Assembly (NCBI GenBank): GCA_016213775.1
Contig: JACQZR010000161.1
Location: forward strand, 1 to 57,206
Direction of reading: 5' to 3'
Length of the DNA stretch: 57,206 nucleotides
DNA from: Acidobacteriota bacterium
Lineage (GTDB): Bacteria; Acidobacteriota; Terriglobia; Bryobacterales; Bryobacteraceae
How positions within the stretch are numbered: the first letter of the stretch is position 1; every line of letters begins with the position of its first letter. Below the pieces are notes generated by a model. The model worked only from the letters and a program-made list of their open reading frames with translations. It was not told the DNA's origin and did not search any database. Of this stretch, positions 24,682 through 33,345 are shown in pieces. The position numbers were made by a program, and so were the translations under genes.

Positions 24682-26814
24682 GTGAAACTTCAATTGCTTT
24701 GGCTCAGCGCTGCGCTTGCGGCGCTGAGTCCTCTGTCCGCGCAAATCGCGCCGAAGGGGCAGTGGTGGGAAGCAGAACCCCTTCGCATCATCGACCTCAC
24801 CACGAGTTTCTTCCAGCCGGATGGCTACGACCCGGCGAGGCTCGCCGCGCGTAAAGCGACGCTCGGCTACAACGCCGAACACCTGGAAATCATGCGCATG
24901 CCCGGCGGTCTGGACGATCGCGGGTTCTACTTCCGCTCCAAAGTGAGCGGCAGAGAGAACGCAGACTATCTCGGCCGCTACGCGCCGGAAGCGCATAAAC
25001 ACGGCCTCCGGACGTTCATCTACTTCAACGTCCACTGGTACACCATGAAGTTCGCCGAGCAGCATCCCGATTGGCGAATGACGCGCGAGAACGGGAAGCC
25101 GCTCGACGCCGTCTACGACACCGGAGCCGATTTCTGCGTCAACACTCCGTGGCGCGAATGGGTTTTTCAGCTTCTGCGCGACCTCGCCGCGTATCCGATC
25201 GACGGCATCTTCTACGACGGCCCCGTCTATCGCGCTGATACGTGTTACTGCCGCCATTGCCGCGACAAATACCGCAGGATCTACAACCGCGAAATGCCGA
25301 GCAAAAGCAAGCGCAGCGGCAAGGACTTCGCGCAGTTGATGGAGTTCCAGGCCAACAGCCTCAAGGATTTTCTCCACGACTCGCGCGTCATCCTCAAAGA
25401 CATCCGGCCGGATCTGGCGTTGTACATGAACGGCGGCGTGCGCGGCGCGAACTGGGCTACCGGGCGCTTTAACCGCACCCTCATCGCCGAGCAGGATTTG
25501 CTCGGCAGCGAAGGCGGTTTCATCAGCGGCGACCTCACCCGTGTGCCGCTGTGGAAACCCGGCCTCACCGCACGGTTGCTGGAGACGCAGGCCGGCGGCA
25601 AGCCCACCATTATTTTCTCCGCGGCCGGACACAAGCCCTGGACGTTCTCACTTCTACCCGCTCCCGAACTCAGGCTGCTGTACGCCGACACGATAGCGAA
25701 TGGCGCGGGTGTCTGGATGGGCATAACGCCGATGGAATTCGAAGAGCCGGAAATGCAGGCGTTGACAGAGATGAACCGCTTTGTCGAGAGGAACAAGGCC
25801 TACTACACCAAAACAAAATCAGCCGCCCGTGTTGCGGTGGTCTGGTCAGAGGTAACGGCCAGTTTCTACGCGGGGGCCGCTGCCCAGATGATCGACATTG
25901 ACCGTACGGCCTCGCGCTCCGCCATCGGCAACCTCGATGGCGAATTCGCAGGCATCACCGAATCGCTTCTGCGCGCGCAGGTGCCGTTCGATGTCATCGA
26001 CGACGTTACGTTGGACAAAGAACCGATCGATCGCTACCGGGCCATTTTCCTGCCTAACGTGGCCTGCATGAGTGACCGGGTCGCCGCGCGCCTGCGCAAG
26101 TACGTGGAGGATGGGGGCAACCTCTTCGCCGATTTCGAAACGTCGATGTACGATGAGACGGGAATCCGGCGGGGCGACTTCGCCCTTGCTTCGGTATTCG
26201 GGGTCTCCGCCGCCAGTAGGATCATCGGACCGCTACGCTGGGACTTCCTCCAGCCCGTCACCGCAACGAGTCTCGCGGTAGGCATTACGCGTAAGATGAT
26301 CCCGTCCACCGCCTATTACGTGCAGACCAGGCCAGGTACAGCGGAAGTCGCCTGGAAATACACGGAGCCGTTGGCCGGCCGGTACGACGGCGTGCCGAAG
26401 GTCTCCAATGATCCCGGCCTTGTGACTCGCAAGAGCGGCAAGGGCACCGTCGCTTATATGCCCGGCGACGTGGGCAACTCCATTAACACCTTTCACACGC
26501 CCGAGCTGATGCAGTTGGTGGCCAATGCCGGCAGACAACTCGGCGCTTCTGCGGTGAGACTGGAAAACGCGCCGGAGTCAGTGGAACTGGTGGTGCGGGC
26601 TCAGGATAAACGGCTGCTGGTTCACCTGGTGAATTTCACTGGAGAGATGACGCGGCCGATTCGGAGGATCGTGCCCGTGCCGAATGTGCGGATCACCGTG
26701 CAGGGCCAATACTCGACGGCGAAATCGTTGTGGACAGGGAAAGCGCTCCCGATGCGCAATGGCAGTGTGACGCTGCCGCTGCTTCACGAATACGATGTGA
26801 TTGTGTTTGAGTAG
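24682..26814 (+). CDS. Exported glycoside-hydrolase-like protein (GHL6/GH42-type)
   Basis: The 710-residue protein starts at GTG with a signal peptide (KLQLLWLSAALAALSPLSAQ). An N-terminal TIM-barrel-like part has HGLRTFIYFNVHWYTMKF, HPDWRM, the probable active-site strand DGIFYDGPVYRADTCYCRHC and NGGVRGANW, all typical of 'hypothetical glycosyl hydrolase 6' proteins. A middle domain resembles the beta-galactosidase trimerisation fold (FDVIDDVTL, YRAIFLPNVACMSD, LRKYVEDGGNLFADFETS). A small beta-domain closes the protein. The catalytic acids are not certain. It begins 3 bp after the receptor stop, so the two form a probable glycan uptake and cleavage unit. Confidence 0.72.
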   Translation: MKLQLLWLSAALAALSPLSAQIAPKGQWWEAEPLRIIDLTTSFFQPDGYDPARLAARKATLGYNAEHLEIMRMPGGLDDRGFYFRSKVSGRENADYLGRYAPEAHKHGLRTFIYFNVHWYTMKFAEQHPDWRMTRENGKPLDAVYDTGADFCVNTPWREWVFQLLRDLAAYPIDGIFYDGPVYRADTCYCRHCRDKYRRIYNREMPSKSKRSGKDFAQLMEFQANSLKDFLHDSRVILKDIRPDLALYMNGGVRGANWATGRFNRTLIAEQDLLGSEGGFISGDLTRVPLWKPGLTARLLETQAGGKPTIIFSAAGHKPWTFSLLPAPELRLLYADTIANGAGVWMGITPMEFEEPEMQALTEMNRFVERNKAYYTKTKSAARVAVVWSEVTASFYAGAAAQMIDIDRTASRSAIGNLDGEFAGITESLLRAQVPFDVIDDVTLDKEPIDRYRAIFLPNVACMSDRVAARLRKYVEDGGNLFADFETSMYDETGIRRGDFALASVFGVSAASRIIGPLRWDFLQPVTATSLAVGITRKMIPSTAYYVQTRPGTAEVAWKYTEPLAGRYDGVPKVSNDPGLVTRKSGKGTVAYMPGDVGNSINTFHTPELMQLVANAGRQLGASAVRLENAPESVELVVRAQDKRLLVHLVNFTGEMTRPIRRIVPVPNVRITVQGQYSTAKSLWTGKALPMRNGSVTLPLLHEYDVIVFE

Positions 26815-26863
26815 GCGTTTGGCAATGTCCGGTAAACCGCTTGCTTACGCGCGGCTCGGAAAG

Positions 26864-28837
26864 TTAATTTCCGCGCGCTGGACGCTGGTAGGGCTCCTTG
26901 ACGTACTTCGCGGCTTCTTCCAACGCACCCTGCGTGTTGTCCTTGGTGCGCAGGGCGAAGTTGTATTCATTTACGGCCCGTTCGCGTTGATTGGTGATGT
27001 CGAAGATCTTGCCGAGGTTGATGTGGGCCCACACCTCAGTCCACTTCGGCTCCAAGTCGCCATTGAGAGCTTCGCGAAATTCATTCGCCGCCGACTGATA
27101 GTTGTTCTGCAGGAAGAAAATCTCGGCTACGCGGTAATGGGCCAGCGAACTGTTGCGGCTGACATCGAGCGCCTTCTGATACTCCTTCAACGAATCGGCG
27201 AACTCGCTCACTTCGGCGAACTGCTCGCCGCGCCGGATGGCGACCAGCACCCGCATCGTATTCGACATCCGCAGCATACGGTTGTTCGGGTCCACCACAA
27301 TGCGCTTCGGTTTGCCGAATGTCTCAATCACAAACTCTGAAGTCGTACCCACGACATCCACGCGCCGCTCTTCGGGATTGCCTTCCGTCTCGATGCGGAT
27401 TGTCACGGGCATGCGGAACGTATCGAGATCCTGCGCGATCTTGCCCATCACGCGGAAACCCTTGTTGGTACGAAACACGGTGTACTCCGTTTTGAACTCG
27501 GGCGCGCCGTTCGATTCAATCCACTGAATGAAGAACCCTTGCAGATTCTGCCCAGACGCTGTTTCGGCCGCCTTGCGCAAATCGTCGGTGGACATTCCCT
27601 TCCAGGCAAACTGATCGGCCGCAGCTTTGCACATTTTCACGAAATTGTCCGGCCCGATGACGTCGCGGAGCATATTGAACACGGCCGCGCCTTTGCCGCC
27701 GGTGGCAGCCCAATACTCCGGCGAATAGTCCTCCAGACGCGCCGATTGCATGAGCGGCGGCTGCTCCACGGTCAAGGCCTCGACATAAAGATCCTTCATC
27801 TCGGTTTCCATGGCGCCCGGTCCGGCGGTCTGCTCCAGATACAACAACTCCGTGAATCGCGAAAGACCGTTCGTGATCCAGATATGATTCCGCGAGGCCG
27901 GAGCGACAAAGTTGCCCCACCACTGGCGCGCAATCTGATTGACCAAAAGCCGGATGTTCGGCTGCTTGCCGATGGCGCGAGGGTTCAGGAACAGGACGCC
28001 GGGAGCTGCGTATCCATTGGGGGCGCCGTCTTCGGTCTCGATCAACTGCAGACTCGCCGAAGGAGGAATGCCAAACAGGCTGGTGGCGAAGGAGAGGACC
28101 TTGCCGACTTCATCGCCATACTGCTGGGCCATCGATGCGCCGCTGCGGAAATAGACAAAGCTTGTGGCCCCCTGGGTGGAGACGCGAGCGGGCTCACCTT
28201 TAGCAATCCCGATACTGCCCGGGAACGACTGCTGCGAAAACTTATACGAGTAGGTGATCTTGTCGCCGGCTTCGGACTTCGAATCAATGCCGCTGCCGAG
28301 CACACGATAGCCGGAGGGCACAGTGATATTCATCTCGGCGCTGAAGCGGTCGGACATGTAGTCGTTAATGGGGAACCAGCGCGAGGGGTACATCAGATAG
28401 GCGAAGTCATTCTGGATGGAAGCGAAGCGGATGCCGTAAATCGGGCTCTCTTCAGTGCCGCTCAGTCGGCCTTCATACTGGACCTTGATTAGAACGGCTT
28501 TCCCTTTTTCGAGGGGTTCGCTCAGGTTGAGCCGGATGGTGTAATCCTGGGCATTGCGGGAGGCGGGGATCGCGCGACCGGACTCGTCGGCGACGCGGGT
28601 GACGTTCAAAGCATTGTTCAATTCGAAAGCAAGGCCGAAGACACGGTCGTCGAGCGGCGTGAATTTGATTGCGGCGGTGGCGGCCAGTGATTGGGTGCGA
28701 GGGTTCACCTCGGCATCAATGACGTAGCTTTCGACGTCGATGCGCGCACGCCGGTCGCGCTCCTGGGCCTGCGCGGCAGCCGCGCCCAACAACAACCCCG
28801 CCAACAGAATCCTACTGGCGCTTCCCTTGCCTCTCAT
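26864..28837 (-). CDS. M1-peptidase-like exported protein lacking the zinc site, with TPR tail
   Basis: About 657 residues: signal peptide, M1 N-terminal beta-domain (VESYVIDAEVNPRTQSLAAT), M1-like catalytic fold and C-terminal tetratricopeptide repeats (YQKALDVSRNSSLAHYRVAE). The fold is aligned by RQWWGNFV and ITNGLSRFTE. The zinc motif HExxH is replaced by NQIAR (304-308 when counted from the upstream ATG at 28849), and the third ligand Glu in NEGF is replaced too (TNGL). The GxMEN exopeptidase motif is not conserved. It should not be a metallopeptidase and may bind peptides or other proteins. It overlaps the lpxB 3' end by 26 bp. Confidence 0.82.
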   Translation of the reverse strand: MRGKGSASRILLAGLLLGAAAAQAQERDRRARIDVESYVIDAEVNPRTQSLAATAAIKFTPLDDRVFGLAFELNNALNVTRVADESGRAIPASRNAQDYTIRLNLSEPLEKGKAVLIKVQYEGRLSGTEESPIYGIRFASIQNDFAYLMYPSRWFPINDYMSDRFSAEMNITVPSGYRVLGSGIDSKSEAGDKITYSYKFSQQSFPGSIGIAKGEPARVSTQGATSFVYFRSGASMAQQYGDEVGKVLSFATSLFGIPPSASLQLIETEDGAPNGYAAPGVLFLNPRAIGKQPNIRLLVNQIARQWWGNFVAPASRNHIWITNGLSRFTELLYLEQTAGPGAMETEMKDLYVEALTVEQPPLMQSARLEDYSPEYWAATGGKGAAVFNMLRDVIGPDNFVKMCKAAADQFAWKGMSTDDLRKAAETASGQNLQGFFIQWIESNGAPEFKTEYTVFRTNKGFRVMGKIAQDLDTFRMPVTIRIETEGNPEERRVDVVGTTSEFVIETFGKPKRIVVDPNNRMLRMSNTMRVLVAIRRGEQFAEVSEFADSLKEYQKALDVSRNSSLAHYRVAEIFFLQNNYQSAANEFREALNGDLEPKWTEVWAHINLGKIFDITNQRERAVNEYNFALRTKDNTQGALEEAAKYVKEPYQRPARGN

Positions 28838-30002
28838 CATGCAATTCATTGAAAAACTCTTTCACTATTTCAGCCGCCCGAGCCATCGGATCCTTTTCGG
28901 TGGTCAGTTTCGCCGCCACTTCCGCTAGGCCCCGGCGCATCGCTTCATTCGCTTCCCGGTCCTGGAGCAGACGTGTAGCCTCCACCGCCAACCGGTCTCC
29001 TGTCATTTCATTCTGCATCAGTTCCGTCGCCAGGCGCTTACCAGCGATCAGATTCACCATGGAATAGTAGGGCACCCGCACCAGGAGTTTACCGAGCATC
29101 CAACTGGCGGCAGTCACCTTGTAATACGTAACGACAGGGGTTCCGAGGAGAGCTGCCTCCATCGTGACAGTTCCGCTGGCCGCCAGTGCCACATCGGCAT
29201 GCGCCAGTACGTCCCAGGTTTCCCCTTCAATCACTTGGATGGATGCGGCGGAAATCCGTTCCGAAAAAAATGATGTGCCGCTCTTCTCTGAAAACCCAAA
29301 AGGCGCGGCAAGTATGGTACTTACGTTCATTCGGGACTGGAGAATCCGCGTCGCCTCCACCAGAGCGGGCAGGTGGCGGGCGATCTCTCCCGGCCTGCTA
29401 CCGGGGCACAATGCAATCAGGGGACGGTCCGCCGGGAGCGAATGCCTGGCCAGGAACTCGCTCTTCGACAGGGCCGGACGGATGCGCCCGGCGAGCGGAT
29501 GCCCGATGTAGTAGGCGGGCACGCCGCGCTCTCGATAATACGGTTCTTCAAACGGAAACAGGCACAACAACCGGCCGATATCCCGCCGCATCTGCTTGAC
29601 TCGTCCCTGGCGCCACGCCCATGCTTGCGGGGCCACCAGGTAGACCACCGGAACGCCCATCTCGCGTACTCGCCGCGCCACCCACAGGTGGAAATCGGGA
29701 CTGTCCGCCAACACCACCAGTTCAGGCCGCTCGGTCCGAATGGCCGCCAGCAGTTCACGGTACTCGCCGTAGATCTCCGGCAGATGCTTCACTACTTCCA
29801 GTAAACCCACGACGGAGGTAGTGCGGGAATCCACCACCGCGCGAACACCGGCCTGCTGCATACGGGGGCCGGCCGAGCCAAACCATTGCACACCGGGCCA
29901 GTGTTGCGTCATCGCCTGCACGAATGCCGAGGCATACATGTCGCCCGACGACTCGCGTGCGGACACAAAGATTCTGGCGGGTTGGCGCGGTTGGCTTGAC
30001 AT
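28812..30002 (-). CDS. lpxB: Lipid-A-disaccharide synthase
   Basis: The 396-residue protein is a GT19 glycosyltransferase that joins UDP-2,3-diacylglucosamine and lipid X in lipid A synthesis at the inner membrane. Family motifs are present: ARESSGDMYASAFVQAM, WFGSAGPRMQQAGV, the cluster LVAPQAWAWRQGRVKQMRRD, CLFPFEEPYYRERGVPAYYI, LALCPGSR-like ALCPGSRPGEI and AASGTVTMEAALLGTPVVTYYK. It is a single gene here, without the other lpx genes adjacent. The M1-like gene overlaps its 3' end, so the two share a message. Confidence 0.95.
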   Translation of the reverse strand: MSSQPRQPARIFVSARESSGDMYASAFVQAMTQHWPGVQWFGSAGPRMQQAGVRAVVDSRTTSVVGLLEVVKHLPEIYGEYRELLAAIRTERPELVVLADSPDFHLWVARRVREMGVPVVYLVAPQAWAWRQGRVKQMRRDIGRLLCLFPFEEPYYRERGVPAYYIGHPLAGRIRPALSKSEFLARHSLPADRPLIALCPGSRPGEIARHLPALVEATRILQSRMNVSTILAAPFGFSEKSGTSFFSERISAASIQVIEGETWDVLAHADVALAASGTVTMEAALLGTPVVTYYKVTAASWMLGKLLVRVPYYSMVNLIAGKRLATELMQNEMTGDRLAVEATRLLQDREANEAMRRGLAEVAAKLTTEKDPMARAAEIVKEFFNELHDERQGKRQ

Positions 30003-30061
30003 TTTTCCCGCTGGCGAAATCGCAGACCACGTGAGCGGCTTGCTACCATGGTATCAACTCG

Positions 30062-30856
30062 ATGTCTCAATCCGATCTCGCCCGTATCAGCGTAGCTGAT
30101 TTCCTCGAGCGGTTCCGGGCGGAAATGATTCCCCTGAGCAACACCTTTTGCTACTTCTTCGCCGGCCTGCCGTTGTCTGAGGAAGATGTGAAGGAGTACC
30201 TGGAGGAACCCATTGCCGCTCTGCCCCCAGCCGTGGTGACTGGCATACCCAAGTCGTTTGTTACGCTTGTTCCTTATCTGGAAAAGGCGAATGGGAAGCG
30301 AAGGCACGGTGTAGGCGCTCCGGGCACTGGCGAGTTCATCCATCTGGACAAACCTTCCGAGAACAAGGCTTGCACCTCGGTCTGTCACCGCAGCCAGTTT
30401 GGCGTAGACATGGTTTTCGCCGTGAAAGACGTGGAGATGGCCGATTACCACTACTTTTTCTACCACCAGATCGCGGCACTCACGGAGACCGCGCTGCCTG
30501 ACCACGTTCGCGCCGAATACCAAACCCTGGTGGGCGAGGAGTTGAATGAGCGCGTGCATGGTGAGGTGGACGAGCCGAGTTGGAAGCACAAACAAGCCCT
30601 TCCGCGACGCCGTACTGCCACCGTGCGCCGCGACACCAAAGCCTTCCGCGAATACGCGCGGCTCTCCTTCATCGACACGATGACGCTGTACCTGCACGGC
30701 ATCTGCTGCGACATCGATGTGGAAACCGGACCCCGTCAACTGCCCAGCCGGTTCCTTCGCAAACGCCTGGTCTGGCTGGAGACGATATTTCCGCCGCCGG
30801 AAGGCTACGCGGTCTTCCCGGAAGAGTTGGAACCGGAACCGCCGCCACGCAGTTGA
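30062..30856 (+). CDS. Conserved hypothetical protein upstream of ttcA
   Basis: A 264-residue soluble protein that I do not recognise. It contains five cysteines, in FCYFF, KACTSVCHRS and GICCDID; the CxxxC spacing could hold a metal but this is not shown. Other visible features are an aromatic segment DYHYFFYHQIAAL, a basic stretch KQALPRRRTATVRR and an acidic, proline-rich tail. There is no signal peptide. It lies 7 bp before ttcA, so the two are surely co-transcribed, and a role in tRNA thiolation or sulfur supply is possible. It is divergent from lpxB. Confidence 0.6.
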   Translation: MSQSDLARISVADFLERFRAEMIPLSNTFCYFFAGLPLSEEDVKEYLEEPIAALPPAVVTGIPKSFVTLVPYLEKANGKRRHGVGAPGTGEFIHLDKPSENKACTSVCHRSQFGVDMVFAVKDVEMADYHYFFYHQIAALTETALPDHVRAEYQTLVGEELNERVHGEVDEPSWKHKQALPRRRTATVRRDTKAFREYARLSFIDTMTLYLHGICCDIDVETGPRQLPSRFLRKRLVWLETIFPPPEGYAVFPEELEPEPPPRS

Positions 30857-30863
30857 GGCATTC

Positions 30864-31652
30864 ATGGAACTGGAAAAGGCACTACTGCGTAAAGTGGGCG
30901 AGGCGATTGCGCGCTTCCAAATGATCCGTGAGGGCGATCGGGTGGCAGTCGGCGTTTCGGGCGGCAAGGATTCTGTCACTCTACTGCAAGCCCTACTCCT
31001 GCTGGCGAGGAAGAGCCCCGTCAAGTTCACAGTGTGTGCGTTCACGGTGGAGCAGGGCAAGTTTCTCAGCCCCATACAACCGGTGGGGGAATGGCTGAGG
31101 TCGCGCGGCATTGACTGGACGTACTTTCAGGACAACCCGTCGCTGCGGCTGTTGGAAGACGAGCCCGAGCACGGCTGCGACATGTGCAGCCGCTTTCGGC
31201 GGCGCGCGGTCTACGAAATCGCGCGCGGCCTGGGGGCCAACGTCATCGCTTTTGGACATACTGCGGACGACTTCTGCGAGGCCTTCCTCAGAAACGCGCT
31301 TTTCACGGGCCGTCTGAGCGCACTTCCCGCGGTCACCCATTCCCGGAAAAAGGAATTCCGGCTCATCCGCCCTCTGGTTTACGTGAACGAGGAGATGACC
31401 CGGCGGTTCGCCGAAAGCCTGGGAGTTCCCGTGATCCCATGTGGGTGCTCGCAAAAGACCGGCACCGTTCGCCGCAGTCTTCGTGATTTCTTTACCGACC
31501 TCGAAAAGGACTACCCCCACCTGAAGGAAACCATTCTCTCCGCGATGGGGAACATCCAGCCGAATCGCCTCCTGGACCCTCGTTTTCACAGCGAAGAAGA
31601 CGAGGAAGATCCCCAGTCCGGCACTATGTTCCCGATTGTTACGGAGTCGTAA
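30864..31652 (+). CDS. ttcA: tRNA 2-thiocytidine synthetase TtcA-like
   Basis: The 262-residue protein is an N-type ATP pyrophosphatase that activates C32 of tRNA for thiolation. The PP-loop SGGKDS is at residues 32-37. Iron-sulfur ligands appear as C105-D-M-C108 and a second pair C193-G-C195, followed by SQKTGTVRR. The second pair is CxC here, whereas E. coli TtcA has CxxC, although only one cysteine of that pair binds the cluster. AFGHTADDFCEAFLRN and LVYVNEEMTRRFA are typical of the family. A related TtuA-like specificity is an alternative. Confidence 0.83.
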   Translation: MELEKALLRKVGEAIARFQMIREGDRVAVGVSGGKDSVTLLQALLLLARKSPVKFTVCAFTVEQGKFLSPIQPVGEWLRSRGIDWTYFQDNPSLRLLEDEPEHGCDMCSRFRRRAVYEIARGLGANVIAFGHTADDFCEAFLRNALFTGRLSALPAVTHSRKKEFRLIRPLVYVNEEMTRRFAESLGVPVIPCGCSQKTGTVRRSLRDFFTDLEKDYPHLKETILSAMGNIQPNRLLDPRFHSEEDEEDPQSGTMFPIVTES

Positions 31653-31730
31653 CGTCGAAGAGGTTGACCCGCTCTTGTAGCGAATGCGACACTGATTCTT
31701 CTCTTGTTCTATGCTCCATCCTGAGGGTGT

Positions 31731-32336
31731 ATGAGACTCATCCCACGTGAGGAAAAATTCTTTACCTATTTTCTGGGTCAGGTCCGCCTGATCTCTGAAG
31801 CCGCGGCGTTGCTTGCGCAAGGCTCGCGGCACGGCATGGAAGAGGCTGCGCGGAAGATTGCTAAGTTGGAGGAAGACGGCGACTCGATCATTCACGAGGT
31901 CTTCCAGAAGCTCAACTCCACCTTTATCACACCGCTCGACCCGGAAGATATTCACTCGCTCGCGTCCCACTTGGACGATGTCCTGGACGGGATCGAGGAA
32001 TCCGCCCACAAGATGGTGGCGTACAAGGTGCACCCCATCCCTCCCGGAGTGGTTCAGATCTGCGACATCATCGAATCGTGCGCCAAGGTATTTGAGCTCG
32101 CCTTTGAGGCGTTAAGCCGTGAGAAACCGACGATCGACCACTGCATCGAGATCAACCGGTTGGAAGGGACTGCCGATCAGGTTGCCCGAGAGTGCGTCGC
32201 CGATTTGTTCGAAACGGAGAAGGATCCGATCCGGATCATCAAGCTGAAGGAAATCTACGAGCTCCTCGAAATCACCACGGATTACTGCGAGGACGTCGCC
32301 GATGCCCTGCAAAACGTTGTAGTGAAGAACAGTTAG
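31731..32336 (+). CDS. DUF47 PhoU-like regulator of phosphate transport
   Basis: The 201-residue all-helical protein matches the DUF47/PhoU-like family that is almost always encoded just before a Pit transporter. It opens LIPREEKFFTYFLGQV and has acidic helical repeats with KLEEDGDSIIHEVFQKLNST, PLDPEDIHSLASHLDDVLDG and a second copy, TTDYCEDVADALQNVVV. Family members are thought to modulate the partner transporter. Only 4 bp separate it from the pit gene. Confidence 0.88.
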   Translation: MRLIPREEKFFTYFLGQVRLISEAAALLAQGSRHGMEEAARKIAKLEEDGDSIIHEVFQKLNSTFITPLDPEDIHSLASHLDDVLDGIEESAHKMVAYKVHPIPPGVVQICDIIESCAKVFELAFEALSREKPTIDHCIEINRLEGTADQVARECVADLFETEKDPIRIIKLKEIYELLEITTDYCEDVADALQNVVVKNS

Positions 32337-32340
32337 CTGC

Positions 32341-33342
32341 ATGAGCGAAACGCTGGTCCTGTCGGTCGTCATCGTGGTGATCGCGTTGCTGTTTGACTTC
32401 ATCAACGGGTTTCACGACGCCGCGAATTCGGTTGCCACGGTCGTCGCAACCCGTGTGCTAACGCCCTTCCGGGCGGTGGTGTGGGCAGCCTTCTTCAACT
32501 TCGTCGCGGCCTTCAGCTTTGGAACTGGTGTCGCCAAGACCGTCGGCGCGGGCATGGTAGATCTTTCGCTGATCACGCCCTACGTGATCCTGTCCGGGCT
32601 CGTTGGCGCCATCGCCTGGGACGTGCTCACCTGGTATTGGGGGCTGCCGACAAGTTCGTCACACGCGCTGTTTGGAGGCTACGCCGGAGCAGCCATCGCC
32701 GCGGCTGGTTTCAAGGCAATTGTCCTCAGCGGGTGGACCAAGACCATCATCTTCATCGTGATTGCGCCGTTCCTGGGAATGGCTGTGGCCTACGTCCTCA
32801 TGATCGCGATCCATTGGCTCTTCCGGGATTCCACTCCAAAGCAGATGGACGTTTACTTTCGCCGCCTGCAGTTAGCTTCGGCGGCGATTTTCAGTTATTC
32901 GCACGGCGCCAACGACGCCCAGAAAACCATGGGGATCATTACCGGCGTGCTGGTGACCTCAGGCTATCTCAAGTCCTTTGAAGTGCCAATCTGGGTAATC
33001 CTCTCGGCTCACGCTGCCATCGCGTTGGGGACCATGTGCGGAGGATGGCGCATCATACGCACGATGGGCACGAGACTGACGCGGCTTAAGCCGCGTGGCG
33101 GCTTCTGCGCCGAAACGGCGGCCGCGACATCCATTCTGTTCTCCACGTATCTACACATGCCGGTTTCGACGACTCACGTCATCTCGGGGGCGATTGCGGG
33201 CGTGGGCTCGATCCAGCGCGCGAAGGCCGTCCGCTGGCGCATCGCGACAAGCATTCTTTGGGCGTGGATCATGACCATTCCTGCCTCCGCGGCGGTGGGC
33301 TGGGTCACGCTGCATATCGTGCACTTCCTTGCGGGGAAGTAG
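32341..33342 (+). CDS. Low-affinity inorganic phosphate transporter (Pit)
   Basis: The 333-residue protein is a PiT/PHO-4 family carrier of the inner membrane, driven by protons or metal-phosphate. The duplicated signature is clear: DFINGFHDAANSVATVVATR in the first half and SYSHGANDAQKTMGIITGVL in the second. GLPTSSSHALFGGYAGAAIA and MPVSTTHVISGAIAGVGS are the paired re-entrant motifs. Length and about ten hydrophobic helices fit the short bacterial form. It forms a two-gene operon with the DUF47 regulator. Confidence 0.93.
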   Translation: MSETLVLSVVIVVIALLFDFINGFHDAANSVATVVATRVLTPFRAVVWAAFFNFVAAFSFGTGVAKTVGAGMVDLSLITPYVILSGLVGAIAWDVLTWYWGLPTSSSHALFGGYAGAAIAAAGFKAIVLSGWTKTIIFIVIAPFLGMAVAYVLMIAIHWLFRDSTPKQMDVYFRRLQLASAAIFSYSHGANDAQKTMGIITGVLVTSGYLKSFEVPIWVILSAHAAIALGTMCGGWRIIRTMGTRLTRLKPRGGFCAETAAATSILFSTYLHMPVSTTHVISGAIAGVGSIQRAKAVRWRIATSILWAWIMTIPASAAVGWVTLHIVHFLAGK

Positions 33343-33345
33343 TTC

